NCBI GenBank assembly: GCA_964522165.1
Contig: CAZFVV010000088.1
Coordinates: 1-21,238 of the forward strand
From: JABWBP01 sp964522165
GTDB lineage: Bacteria > Calditrichota > Calditrichia > RBG-13-44-9 > J075
Reading direction: 5' to 3'
DNA length: 21,238 bases
Shown in pieces: positions 8,228 to 15,720 of this stretch. Position numbers and translations under genes: made by a program. Under the pieces are notes generated by a model. That model saw nothing but the letters and a program-made list of their open reading frames with translations. It was not told the origin of the DNA and ran no database searches. Every line of letters begins with the position of its first letter. Positions within the stretch are counted from its first letter, which is position 1.

Positions 8228-9265
8228 ATGAAGCAATACCGCTTCTATTCTGTTATCGTCCCTTCTTTCGATCGCCGGGAAGAAATCCGGGAGTTGCTAA
8301 ATTCCTTCACGGCGCTGGATTTCCCGGTAGAGCGTTACGAATTGATCATCGCCGACGACGGCTCCAGCGACGGCACGGCGGAGTTGGTGCAGGAATTTCG
8401 CCGGAGCTGCCCCTTCGCCCTGCATTTCTACCGCCAGGAAAACCGCGGCCCCGGGGCGGCGCGGAATATGGGCATGGAGAGAGCCAAAGGCGATTTTTTC
8501 ATCTTCATTGATTCTGATTGCACCGTCTCCCCCGGCTGGCTGGCGGCTATCGACCGGGAGCTGCATAACCAGCAAGGAGATGCTTTTGGGGGGCCGGATT
8601 CCCACCGCGAGGATTTCCCTCCCCTCCTCAAAGCGATTAACTACTCCATGACCTCGTTCCTTACCACCGGGGGCATCCGCGGCCATAAGCAGAAAAGCTT
8701 AGGCAAATTCTACCCGCGCAGTTTCAACATGGGGCTTTCGCGGGCAGTGTACCAAACAGTTGGCGGATTCGGAGGGCTGCGGCACGGGCAGGACATCGAA
8801 TTCAGCCACCGGATCATTTCCAGCGGCGCCAGGGTGATCCTGGTTCCCCAGGCGCTGGTGTACCACAAGCGCCGCACCTCCATTCGAAAATTTTTTCGGC
8901 AGGTGTTTAACTGGGGAGTGGCGCGGATTAACCTCTATAAAATCGATGCCGCCATGCTGGAACCGGTACACGCGCTGCCGGCCCTGGCAACCTTGCTGTT
9001 GGTTTTGCTGATTATCGGCAGCCTGCTGTTCCCGGCGGTCTGGCGAGTGTTCAGGTGGATGCTGCTGGCCGCAGTTGCAATACTGCTGCTTTCCGGCCTT
9101 CACGCGGCAGGCCGATATCGCAACCTCCGGCTGCTGTACCTGGTACCGCTGGTCATGCCGATTCAAATCCTCGGCTACGGGCTGGGTTTCTGCGGCGCGT
9201 TTGTCGCCCGGGTAGTCTTAAAGAAAGGCGAGTTCAGCGGTTTTCGGAAAAAATATTACCAGTAA
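8228..9265 (+). CDS. Family 2 glycosyltransferase with C-terminal membrane helices
   Basis: A 345-residue glycosyltransferase. The N-terminal GT-A domain carries SVIVPSFDR (8-16), IADDGSSDGT (41-50), RGPGAARNMG (73-82) and the metal-binding FIDSDC (93-98). A later GQDIEFSHRI matches the acceptor/catalytic ED-like segment of GT2 enzymes. Hydrophobic stretches in the last 100 residues (starting around LPALATLLLVLLIIG) suggest about three membrane helices. A GTG at 8225 directly precedes the chosen ATG. The ribosome-binding site is weak: AAAGGA is about 16 nt upstream. It most likely extends a glycolipid or cell-surface glycan together with the preceding polyprenyl-phosphate transferase; donor and acceptor are unknown. 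Confidence 0.87.
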   Translation: MKQYRFYSVIVPSFDRREEIRELLNSFTALDFPVERYELIIADDGSSDGTAELVQEFRRSCPFALHFYRQENRGPGAARNMGMERAKGDFFIFIDSDCTVSPGWLAAIDRELHNQQGDAFGGPDSHREDFPPLLKAINYSMTSFLTTGGIRGHKQKSLGKFYPRSFNMGLSRAVYQTVGGFGGLRHGQDIEFSHRIISSGARVILVPQALVYHKRRTSIRKFFRQVFNWGVARINLYKIDAAMLEPVHALPALATLLLVLLIIGSLLFPAVWRVFRWMLLAAVAILLLSGLHAAGRYRNLRLLYLVPLVMPIQILGYGLGFCGAFVARVVLKKGEFSGFRKKYYQ

Positions 9266-9618
9266 TTTCCCCTGGATCGACTTTCCGGTCCCTTCCCGCC
9301 TCGCTTCCCGGCGATGTTTACTTCGCGTTCCGGTAGTGCAAGAAGCGGAGCGCCTTTTACCGGGCAAGAAAGGAAGACCGGGTTTGAAACGCTCTCAAAC
9401 CATTATATTTTGGGCAATTCCCTGTCAGTAAGCGCGGATGCAAAATTAAATATAAAAAAAGTAAATTGTGATATTGAGCAAATTACCTCAATATTGTTTT
9501 ATTATTTTTGACATTTTTTTTCTTTGACAAACGCAATCTTATTTATTATATTCATCCTGCGGAACTTGATCTATGATATTGCTTTTCATAAGTTTAACCC
9601 AAAAAAAGGGGGCTTTGA
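9266..9618. other. Intergenic region upstream of the sigma factor gene
   Basis: No coding region is visible in these 353 nt. The first part is GC-rich without a clear terminator for the glycosyltransferase genes. The second half is strongly AT-rich and holds the sigma-factor promoter and, just before it, a perfect 8-bp inverted repeat (ATATTGAG 9471-9478, CTCAATAT 9487-9494) that could be an operator. Confidence 0.6.
9524..9552 (+). promoter_or_regulatory. Sigma-70-type promoter of the primary sigma factor gene
   Basis: TTGACA (9524-9529) and TATATT (9547-9552) are separated by exactly 17 nt, a near-consensus housekeeping promoter, 66 nt before the ATG. A second TTGACA at 9508-9513 has no -10 at proper spacing. 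The inverted repeat at 9471-9494 is immediately upstream and may be a regulatory site. Confidence 0.75.
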
Positions 9619-10473
9619 ATGGGTCCAGAGCTACGTTCCTACCGTGTCGGCCACCGTTATTCCTTAGAAAAGTATCTCGATGAAATCAGCCAGATTTCCC
9701 TCCTAAGCCCGGAAGAGGAAATCGATCTGACCCGCCGTATCAAGCAGGGTGACCAGGATGCCCTCCACAGACTTATCCGTGCGAACCTGAGGTTCGTGGT
9801 AAAAGTTGCCAAAGAGTACCAGAATCAGGGGCTTCCGTTGACGGATTTAATTAATGAAGGAAATCTCGGCCTTATCAAAGCCGCTAAACGTTTCGATGAA
9901 ACCCGGGGATTCAAATTCATTTCCTATGCAGTGTGGTGGATTCGCCAATCGATCCTGAAATCCCTTGCCGAGCACTCCCGGGTCGTGCGATTGCCCCTCA
10001 ACCGGGTGGGATTGATCAGCAAGGTGAACCAACTGGTTCGCTCCCTGGAACAGCAGTATAATCGCGAACCCTCGTTCGATGAATTATCCAAAGAGTTAGA
10101 AATCTCCGTGCCGGATATCTCCGAAGCGATGAGCAGCAGCGCATTTCACGTCTCGCTGGATCAGCCCATTCACCGCTCCGAAGACGGAACCATGAAAGAG
10201 ATCATCCGCAATCCGGACAGCAAAATGCCCGATGGAGACCTGATCAAAGAATCGCTGCGCCAGGAAATTCGCCGGGTTCTCAAATCACTGGCTCCCCGGG
10301 AAGAGAAAATCATCAAAATGTACTTCGGGGTAGATTACGAGCGGCCTTATACCCTGGAGGAAATCGGCGAGCGCCTGAAATTAACCCGGGAGCGTGTGCG
10401 GCAAATTAAAGAGCGGGCGCTCTTGCGGCTTCGCCACCAGTCCCGCTCCCAAAATTTGCGAATGTTTCTGTAA
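9619..10473 (+). CDS. rpoD: Primary RNA polymerase sigma factor, RpoD/SigA type
   Basis: A group 1 sigma-70 factor of 284 residues that directs RNA polymerase to housekeeping promoters. It lacks region 1.1, as is usual in Bacteroidota and relatives. Region 1.2 starts at about residue 14 (YSLEKYLDEISQ). Region 2 (51-121) contains DLINEGNLGLIKA and the -10-recognising YAVWWIRQSI (103-112), followed by RVVRLPLN (121-128). Region 3 spans about 129-205. Region 4.2 (243-272) contains the -35-recognising helix-turn-helix with LTRERVRQIKERAL. AAGGGGG (9606-9612) precedes the ATG. The gene stands alone, with its own promoter and an intrinsic terminator. The short length could also fit a group 2 factor, but motif conservation favours the primary factor. 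Confidence 0.93.
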   Translation: MGPELRSYRVGHRYSLEKYLDEISQISLLSPEEEIDLTRRIKQGDQDALHRLIRANLRFVVKVAKEYQNQGLPLTDLINEGNLGLIKAAKRFDETRGFKFISYAVWWIRQSILKSLAEHSRVVRLPLNRVGLISKVNQLVRSLEQQYNREPSFDELSKELEISVPDISEAMSSSAFHVSLDQPIHRSEDGTMKEIIRNPDSKMPDGDLIKESLRQEIRRVLKSLAPREEKIIKMYFGVDYERPYTLEEIGERLKLTRERVRQIKERALLRLRHQSRSQNLRMFL

Positions 10474-10499
10474 AATTTCCATTTTTCATCAACTTTTGA

Positions 10500-10550
10500 A
10501 GCACCGGGCATTCGATTTAGAAGTATTTAGATGCCCGGTGCTCTGTTTTT
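10500..10550 (+). terminator. Intrinsic terminator after the sigma factor gene
   Basis: A 12-bp perfect stem (AGCACCGGGCAT at 10500-10511 with ATGCCCGGTGCT at 10531-10542) encloses a 19-nt loop and is followed by a T-run at 10545-10549. It lies 27 nt after the sigma factor stop codon. Confidence 0.85.
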
Positions 10551-10588
10551 GTCGCGGGTTGGGTCTTTTCTCCTGATTTACTCCCTTT

Positions 10589-10759
10589 CGTTCAAAGGTA
10601 GTGGTTAAGTTTTGACTGATGCAAGAGTAATTGCCACAAAGACGCGAAGATATGAAGCATCATGAAGAAATATTTAGGATACCTGGTGAAAACTTAGCGC
10701 CTTTGTGATTTTGTGGCATAAAAATGTTATCAGCCAAAATATAACCACTACCCGTTCAA
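10589..10759. mobile_element. MITE-like element with inverted repeats and 7-bp flanking duplication
   Basis: Terminal inverted repeats lie at 10597-10620 (beginning GGTAGTGGTTA) and 10729-10752 (ending TAACCACTACC) and match at 21 of 24 positions. The arms extend inward with TGCCACAAA-type sequence in inverted orientation (around 10632 and 10710), so the 156-nt element can fold into a long imperfect hairpin. CGTTCAA flanks it on both sides (10589-10595 and 10753-10759), as expected for a target-site duplication; one extra A (10596) sits between the left copy and the repeat. There is no coding capacity, so movement would need a transposase elsewhere. No transposase family is assigned. Confidence 0.7.
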
Positions 10760-10835
10760 CCCTTAACCAAAAATGTCGATTAGATAGAACAAAGGTACTG
10801 GATGGAATTTTTTATGATTACGGAGGATAAAACTA

Positions 10836-12197
10836 TTGAAAAATTTGATGACCAGTGTTTCCGGCGTGCGGGGAATCGTCGGGGACAGTATGACCCCAGA
10901 AACGGTGATAAAATATGTGCACGCTTTTGCCCAACCGCTCAAAGGTAAAAAAATCGTGGTCGGGGGAGATCCCCGAATCAGCCAGTTTTTCATTCGCCCG
11001 TTGGTGAAGTCGGTCTTGATGGCCAGCGGCTGCCAGGTAGTGGATATCGGCATTACCCCCACCCCCACGGTGCAAATTGCCGTGGAGAAACTGGCTGCCG
11101 CGGGCGGAATCGCCATCACCGCCAGCCATAACCCGATTCAATGGAACGGCTTGAAATTTATCGGCGGCGACGGCCTGTTCCTGCCGGAAAAAAAGATCAC
11201 GGAACTCTTTCGCCGGGCGGAAAAACCCGGCCGGGTCTATGCGAATTGGAAGGAACTCGGTTCCGAAGAATCCTATGGTTCCGCCATCGAAGACCATTTA
11301 CAGGCAATCTGCCGCCTCTCCTACATCGACGTCGATTTGATCCGCAGCAAAAAATTTAAAGTCGCGCTGGATTGCGTCAACGGGGCGGGCGGGGTGATCA
11401 TTCCCCAATTACTGGAACACCTGGGCTGTGAAATTGTGGGCTTGAACCTGGAACCCACCGGTCTGTTTGCCCACACCCCCGAACCGATTCCGCAAAACCT
11501 GGGCGATTTGTGCCGGGCGGTCAAGGAAAGCCAGGCCGATTTAGGTTTCGCGGTCGATCCGGACGTGGACCGCTGCGCCATCATCGGCAATGATGGAAAT
11601 CCCCTCGGGGAGGAGTACACCTTGGCCCTGGCGGTCAAGTTCATACTAATGAAAAAACCGGGGCACGTGGTCATCAATCTCTCCACCTCCCGGGCCATCG
11701 ATGACCTGGTGCTGTATTATAACTGCATATTGACGAAAACCAAAGTCGGCGAGATCAACGTGGCGGACAAAATGCGGGAAGTCGGCGCGGTGATCGGCGG
11801 GGAAGGCAACGGGGGGGTGATTTTGCCGGATATTCACCTGGGCCGCGATGCGCCGGTTGCGGTCGCCCTCACTTTGCAGCACCTGGCGGAATGGGGGAAA
11901 TCCATCAACGAGCTCAAACAAACCCTGCCGCAATATTACATTTTGAAAGACAAAAGCTCCCTGGGCGAGGTTAACCCGGATTTTGTCATGGAGCACTTCG
12001 CCAATAAATACCGCGGCGAGCAGTTGGAATTCAGCGATGGGTTGAGGATCGACCGTTCCGATTCCTGGATCCATCTCCGGAAATCCAACACCGAGCCGAT
12101 TATGCGCATCATTGTCGAGGCGCGAACGCCCGAAATCGCCTGGCGGATATTGCAAGAAGCTAAAGAAGATATCGCGCGCTTAAACCGGGAAAGGTGA
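10836..12197 (+). CDS. glmM: Phosphoglucosamine mutase / phosphomannomutase family enzyme
   Basis: A 453-residue alpha-D-phosphohexomutase that interconverts sugar 6- and 1-phosphates. All four active-site parts are present: the phosphoserine loop TASHNP (Ser97), the metal-binding loop DPDVDR (Asp241, 243, 245), the sugar-binding loop GGEGNGG (321-327) and the phosphate-binding loop RKSNTEP (415-421). The GEGNGG form is what I associate with GlmM-type mutases (glucosamine-6-P to glucosamine-1-P, for UDP-GlcNAc and peptidoglycan) of Bacteroidota. Mannose- or glucose-phosphate activity cannot be excluded, so the gene symbol is tentative. The start is TTG at 10836: GGAGG (10822-10826) is 9 nt upstream, whereas the first ATG (10848) would be 21 nt away and would trim the conserved N-terminus. 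A repeat array separates it from the phosphorylase gene. Confidence 0.88.
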   Translation: MKNLMTSVSGVRGIVGDSMTPETVIKYVHAFAQPLKGKKIVVGGDPRISQFFIRPLVKSVLMASGCQVVDIGITPTPTVQIAVEKLAAAGGIAITASHNPIQWNGLKFIGGDGLFLPEKKITELFRRAEKPGRVYANWKELGSEESYGSAIEDHLQAICRLSYIDVDLIRSKKFKVALDCVNGAGGVIIPQLLEHLGCEIVGLNLEPTGLFAHTPEPIPQNLGDLCRAVKESQADLGFAVDPDVDRCAIIGNDGNPLGEEYTLALAVKFILMKKPGHVVINLSTSRAIDDLVLYYNCILTKTKVGEINVADKMREVGAVIGGEGNGGVILPDIHLGRDAPVAVALTLQHLAEWGKSINELKQTLPQYYILKDKSSLGEVNPDFVMEHFANKYRGEQLEFSDGLRIDRSDSWIHLRKSNTEPIMRIIVEARTPEIAWRILQEAKEDIARLNRER

Positions 12198-12204
12198 AAC
12201 GTGA

Positions 12205-12256
12205 TACGTAATGCGTAACAAAACAGAATACGTAATACGCACTACGCATTACGTTT
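12205..12256. repeat. Heptamer repeats TACGYNN and inverted repeat
   Basis: Six 7-bp units fill the spacer: TACGTAA and TGCGTAA (12205-12218), then TACGTAA, TACGCAC, TACGCAT and TACGTTT in tandem (12229-12256). ACGTAATGCGT (12206-12216) and ACGCATTACGT (12244-12254) are perfect inverted copies that could form an 11-bp hairpin in the mRNA between the mutase and phosphorylase genes. The ribosome-binding site of the next gene (AGAGGA) follows directly. Confidence 0.8.
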
Positions 12257-12269
12257 TAGAGGATTCCAC

Positions 12270-13574
12270 ATGACCCCGTATGAAATTATCAGCCGCAAAC
12301 GAGACGGAAATTCGTTGTCCCCGGAAGAGATCGATTTTTTCATCTCCGGTTATATGGCCCATCGTATTACCGATTACCAGATGGCCGCCCTGCTGATGGC
12401 GATTTATTTCCGCGGGATGGATGACGAGGAGACCTCCGCGCTCACCCGGGCTTACATCAATTCCGGCGCTCATATCGATCTTTCCGATCTTCCCGGTATC
12501 AAAGTGGATAAACACAGCACCGGGGGAGTGGGCGATAAGGTTTCCATTATTTTAGCGCCGCTGGTCGCCAGCCTGGGAGTGCCGGTTCCCATGGTCTCCG
12601 GGCGGGGCCTGGGACACTCCGGGGGTACCCTGGACAAGTTAGAATCCATTCCCGGCTTCAAAACCGATCTTTCGATTGATAAATTTCATGAATTATTGCG
12701 AAAATTTAACCTGGCATTGATCGGGCAGACCGGGGACCTGGTGCCGGCAGACAAACGGATTTACGCCCTGCGCGACGTTACCGCTACGGTGGACTGCATT
12801 CCCCTGATCTCCGCCAGCATCATGAGTAAAAAGATCGCCGAGGGAATCGATGCCTTAGTGCTGGATGTGAAATACGGCAACGGCGCTTTTATGAAAGATC
12901 CCCGGCAGGCGGAACTGTTAGCGCAAAAATTGATCAAGATCGGGAAAGAGTTCGGCAAAAACGTGCTCGCAACCCTCACCTCCATGGAGCAGCCGTTAGG
13001 ATACTATATCGGAAACTGGCTGGAAATCTTAGAATGCCTGGAATGCTTTGCCGCTAACGGCCCCGCCGATCTTATGGAAGTAACCTACACCCTGGGCGCC
13101 AACATGCTGGTGCTGGGGGGAGCGGCGCAGAACCAGGCCGAGGCGCGGGAAAAGTGCCGCCAGGCCATCGCCAGCGGCCGGGCATTTGAAAAGTTCCTGC
13201 AAATAGCCCGCGCCCAGGGAGCGGATACCGCCTGCCTGGAGAAGCCGGATACCTATCCCCTGGCCAAAGAGAGAGCGCCCCTGAACGCCGACCGTAGCGG
13301 TTTTATTACCCGGCTGAATACATACGAGATCGGCATGGCCTCCGTGCAATTAGGCGCCGGGCGGCTGCGCAGCGAGGACGGAATCGACCCCCAGGCAGGG
13401 ATCATTCTCCATAAAAAATTAGGCGACGCCGTCTCCAGCGGCGATGTTTTGCTGGAAATCCATACCAATCGCCACCGGCAAATCGAGCCGGCCCTGCGCC
13501 GGTTAAAAAATGCCATCACCATCGGCGAGCAGCCCGAGAGCCTTCCCGCGCTGATTTTGAAGGAAATCGTTTGA
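12270..13574 (+). CDS. Thymidine / pyrimidine-nucleoside phosphorylase
   Basis: A 434-residue cytoplasmic enzyme that splits pyrimidine nucleosides with phosphate into free base and (deoxy)ribose-1-phosphate for nucleoside salvage. The length matches the DeoA/Pdp family. Hallmarks are the helical domain at residues 1-65, the phosphate-binding KHSTGGVGDK (81-90), and the family signature SGRGLGHSGGTLDKLE (110-125), where the usual Thr of GHTGGT is Ser. LRDVTATVDCIPLI and SKKIAEG are also typical. Whether it is thymidine-specific (DeoA) or acts on uridine too (Pdp) cannot be told from sequence, so I give no symbol. AGAGGA 6 nt upstream supports the ATG. It follows the hexose-phosphate mutase gene, and a mutase acting on pentose-1-phosphate would suit this pathway, but the mutase motifs point to hexose phosphates. 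Confidence 0.92.
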   Translation: MTPYEIISRKRDGNSLSPEEIDFFISGYMAHRITDYQMAALLMAIYFRGMDDEETSALTRAYINSGAHIDLSDLPGIKVDKHSTGGVGDKVSIILAPLVASLGVPVPMVSGRGLGHSGGTLDKLESIPGFKTDLSIDKFHELLRKFNLALIGQTGDLVPADKRIYALRDVTATVDCIPLISASIMSKKIAEGIDALVLDVKYGNGAFMKDPRQAELLAQKLIKIGKEFGKNVLATLTSMEQPLGYYIGNWLEILECLECFAANGPADLMEVTYTLGANMLVLGGAAQNQAEAREKCRQAIASGRAFEKFLQIARAQGADTACLEKPDTYPLAKERAPLNADRSGFITRLNTYEIGMASVQLGAGRLRSEDGIDPQAGIILHKKLGDAVSSGDVLLEIHTNRHRQIEPALRRLKNAITIGEQPESLPALILKEIV

Positions 13575-13672
13575 AGCGGGAGCCGGCCAGCACTCAATCC
13601 TACGGCGCTTAGTACCCGCGCATCGACAGCACTTTGCCGATAGGGAGTCTTGGATTTCCGGATGGTTGAACC

Positions 13673-13704
13673 CCAATAATCCAACAATCCACTAATCCAA
13701 TAAT
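13673..13704. repeat. Octamer tandem array, unit CCANNAAT
   Basis: Four 8-bp units follow one another: CCAATAAT, CCAACAAT, CCACTAAT, CCAATAAT, with a partial CCATT after them. Positions 4 and 5 vary and the six others are fixed. It lies in the 283-nt gap after the phosphorylase gene. Confidence 0.85.
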
Positions 13705-13780
13705 CCATTCCCCTGCCCCGCTTTTTGCCCTCTATTGCTAAAAAAAAATCACTTTTTAAAAAAATCCCCGGTTGAGAATC

Positions 13781-13811
13781 TTGATTTATTCAAATAAATA
13801 CACTACATTTG
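13781..13811 (+). promoter_or_regulatory. Possible promoter of the SpoIID-domain gene
   Basis: TTGATT (13781-13786) and TACATT (13804-13809) are 17 nt apart. The -10 region reads TACATTTG, which also matches the TAnnTTTG box of Bacteroidota promoters. It lies about 47 nt before the start codon. This is a motif call only. Confidence 0.45.
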
Positions 13812-13857
13812 ATGGCTATGCGCTAAAAACTTGTCAAGATAAAACCAGAGTCGGGGT

Positions 13858-15468
13858 ATGAAAAATAACGGGAAAGAAATTCACTTAAAACATCTGAATG
13901 GCCAGCCAATCTTTCGGATCGGCTTGTTTGAAGGCCAGGAATTCGTCGATTTTCGCGTAATGGGCAAGTTCTCGGTGCGGAACGCCGGGGATGAGGAGGT
14001 GATTACCGGGATCGCCTCGGATTTGAAATGGCGGATCAAGATCAAAGAAAGCCGCTCCGGCAAAGACCGCTATTTCCTGGTGTTGTACGAATCCTTCAAT
14101 CCCAAATTGGCAGAAGAAAAGCTTAAAATTGCCCGGCAAATCGATCCCGAGGCGCAACTCCAGGTGCTGGGAGGGGACATTTACTTAGAGGGGCGCAAGG
14201 TCAATAATAACAGCAAATACATCATCACCGCGGGAAATTTTAGCTCGGAGCTGGCGGCCCGCCGGGCCTTCAAGCAATTCCAGCCGGATTTTATTCCCTA
14301 CGTGGAGAAAGAATCCCTGAAGGAGCCGGGCGGCCAGTTAGAAGTATTTGACGCCGAATATGATAAATCCGCGGAAGTGACCGACGTGGTGCGCATCGTT
14401 CCCCAGGACGTGGAAACCAGGATCAAAATTTTCGGGGTTCGCGGTTTTAACGAGCTGCTTCAGAAGGATCATTTTTCCGACCAGGTGTTCAACAGCACCA
14501 TCGAGTTTCGATTCGACGTGCAGGGAAACCTGATGGCTATCAGCGAAATTCCCCTGGAGCCCTATTTGAAACGGGTCATCTATTCCGAAATCGGGGGTAA
14601 CCTGCCCCTCGAATTTGCCAAAAGCTTGGCTATCGTGGCCCGCAGCGAAGCCATGGCGCGCATCAACCACAAGCGCTTGGGCGATCCCTATGATTATGAC
14701 AGCAGCGGGCGAACCTTGCGCTATTTCGGGGATGATTTTGGAGATGAAACCATCGCCCGGGCGGTAGAAATGACCGCCGGCCAGGTTATTTTTGCGGAAG
14801 ATTTCATTCGCGATACCCCCTTCCACCTCATCTGCGGCGGGCATACCGAAGACGCCTTTGGCGACCAGGGCAATGGCGAAGAGCCGGTTTTTGTGGGTAA
14901 ATATGACTGGAAAAAGGTACCTGCTGATTTTACCAGCCTGCAAAATGAATCCATGGTGGAAGAGTGGATCCACTCCCGCCCGGAAACCTGGTGCAACCTC
15001 AAAGGACGCCAGCTTCCCGAAGCCCTGGAACGGGTTAAAAAATACTTCCGCTGGGAAGTGGACTACTCCCGGCGGGAGCTGGAAGAAATTCTACGCAAAA
15101 AGACCGGGGAAGACCTCGGCATCCTGTTTGAGATTATCCCGATTACCCGGGGGCACTCCGGGCGGCTGAAAGAGATAGAGTTGATCGGCAGCCTTAAAAA
15201 TTACCGGATTCGCGGGGAGCTGAACATCCGCGAGGCGCTCGCCTATGATTACCTGCCCAGTTCCTGCTTTTTGGTGGAACGGGAACTGGATGAAACCGGC
15301 ACCCCCATTTCATTCATCTTCGTGGGAGCCGGCCACGGACACGGGGTGGGAATGTGTAAAACCGGGGCGGCGGTAATGGCCATGGAAAAATTCACCTCCC
15401 AACAGATTTTAGACCACTATTTCCAGGCCTGCCAGATTCGCTCCATTTATGAGATCGATATGAAGTGA
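13858..15468 (+). CDS. SpoIID/LytB-domain protein without signal peptide
   Basis: A 536-residue protein of the SpoIID/LytB family, whose sporulation member is a lytic transglycosylase acting on peptidoglycan strands lacking peptide stems. The N-terminal FRIGLFEGQEFVDFRV (19-34) fits the start of the family domain. Residues about 70-150 contain two strand/helix units (KYIITAGNFSSELAARRAF at 120-138) that look like SPOR repeats. The core begins at ISEIPLEPYLKRVIYSEIGG (228-247), where Glu244 aligns with the catalytic Glu, and continues with FHLICGGHTEDAF (322-334) and GAGHGHGVGMCKTGA near the C-terminus. No signal peptide is present, and a stop codon (13840-13842) just upstream rules out a longer start. 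It may be cytoplasmic, exported by another route, or have a function other than cell-wall cutting. There is no sporulation context. Confidence 0.85.
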   Translation: MKNNGKEIHLKHLNGQPIFRIGLFEGQEFVDFRVMGKFSVRNAGDEEVITGIASDLKWRIKIKESRSGKDRYFLVLYESFNPKLAEEKLKIARQIDPEAQLQVLGGDIYLEGRKVNNNSKYIITAGNFSSELAARRAFKQFQPDFIPYVEKESLKEPGGQLEVFDAEYDKSAEVTDVVRIVPQDVETRIKIFGVRGFNELLQKDHFSDQVFNSTIEFRFDVQGNLMAISEIPLEPYLKRVIYSEIGGNLPLEFAKSLAIVARSEAMARINHKRLGDPYDYDSSGRTLRYFGDDFGDETIARAVEMTAGQVIFAEDFIRDTPFHLICGGHTEDAFGDQGNGEEPVFVGKYDWKKVPADFTSLQNESMVEEWIHSRPETWCNLKGRQLPEALERVKKYFRWEVDYSRRELEEILRKKTGEDLGILFEIIPITRGHSGRLKEIELIGSLKNYRIRGELNIREALAYDYLPSSCFLVERELDETGTPISFIFVGAGHGHGVGMCKTGAAVMAMEKFTSQQILDHYFQACQIRSIYEIDMK

Positions 15469-15511
15469 AAAGGAGTGCAAATTTTAATTTGAAATAGAAA
15501 TCCGCGTTTTA

Positions 15512-15622
15512 ACATCCTCCCCTTTATCCCCCTTCAAAAGGGGAAATTGAGTTGGGCGTACTCCGAAACTTCCTATTTGAAGAGCCTGCCCCGGGCTTGC
15601 CAGAGGGGGGTTGGGAGGAGGT
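15512..15622. repeat. GC-rich imperfect inverted repeat before prfB
   Basis: The left arm begins ACATCCTCCC (15512) and the right arm ends GGGAGGAGGT (15622), so the ends are inverted copies with one mismatch in ten. Inside the left arm, CCCCTT/AAGGGG (15529-15543) forms a small hairpin. It looks like a dispersed intergenic repeat; a role as terminator of the upstream gene is possible, but no T-run follows. Confidence 0.5.
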
Positions 15623-15720
15623 AAAAAGTCTGACAGGCATCCCAATTCTGAATATTTTAGAGTGTTAAAGTAGAGCTAAAAACCGTAAAAACTGTACAGA
15701 AATATCCGGAGAGCAGAAAG

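Noticed and set aside
14338..14973. 211-codon antisense frame inside the SpoIID-domain gene
   Set aside because: It lies fully opposite a well-supported gene and its translation is low-complexity shadow sequence.
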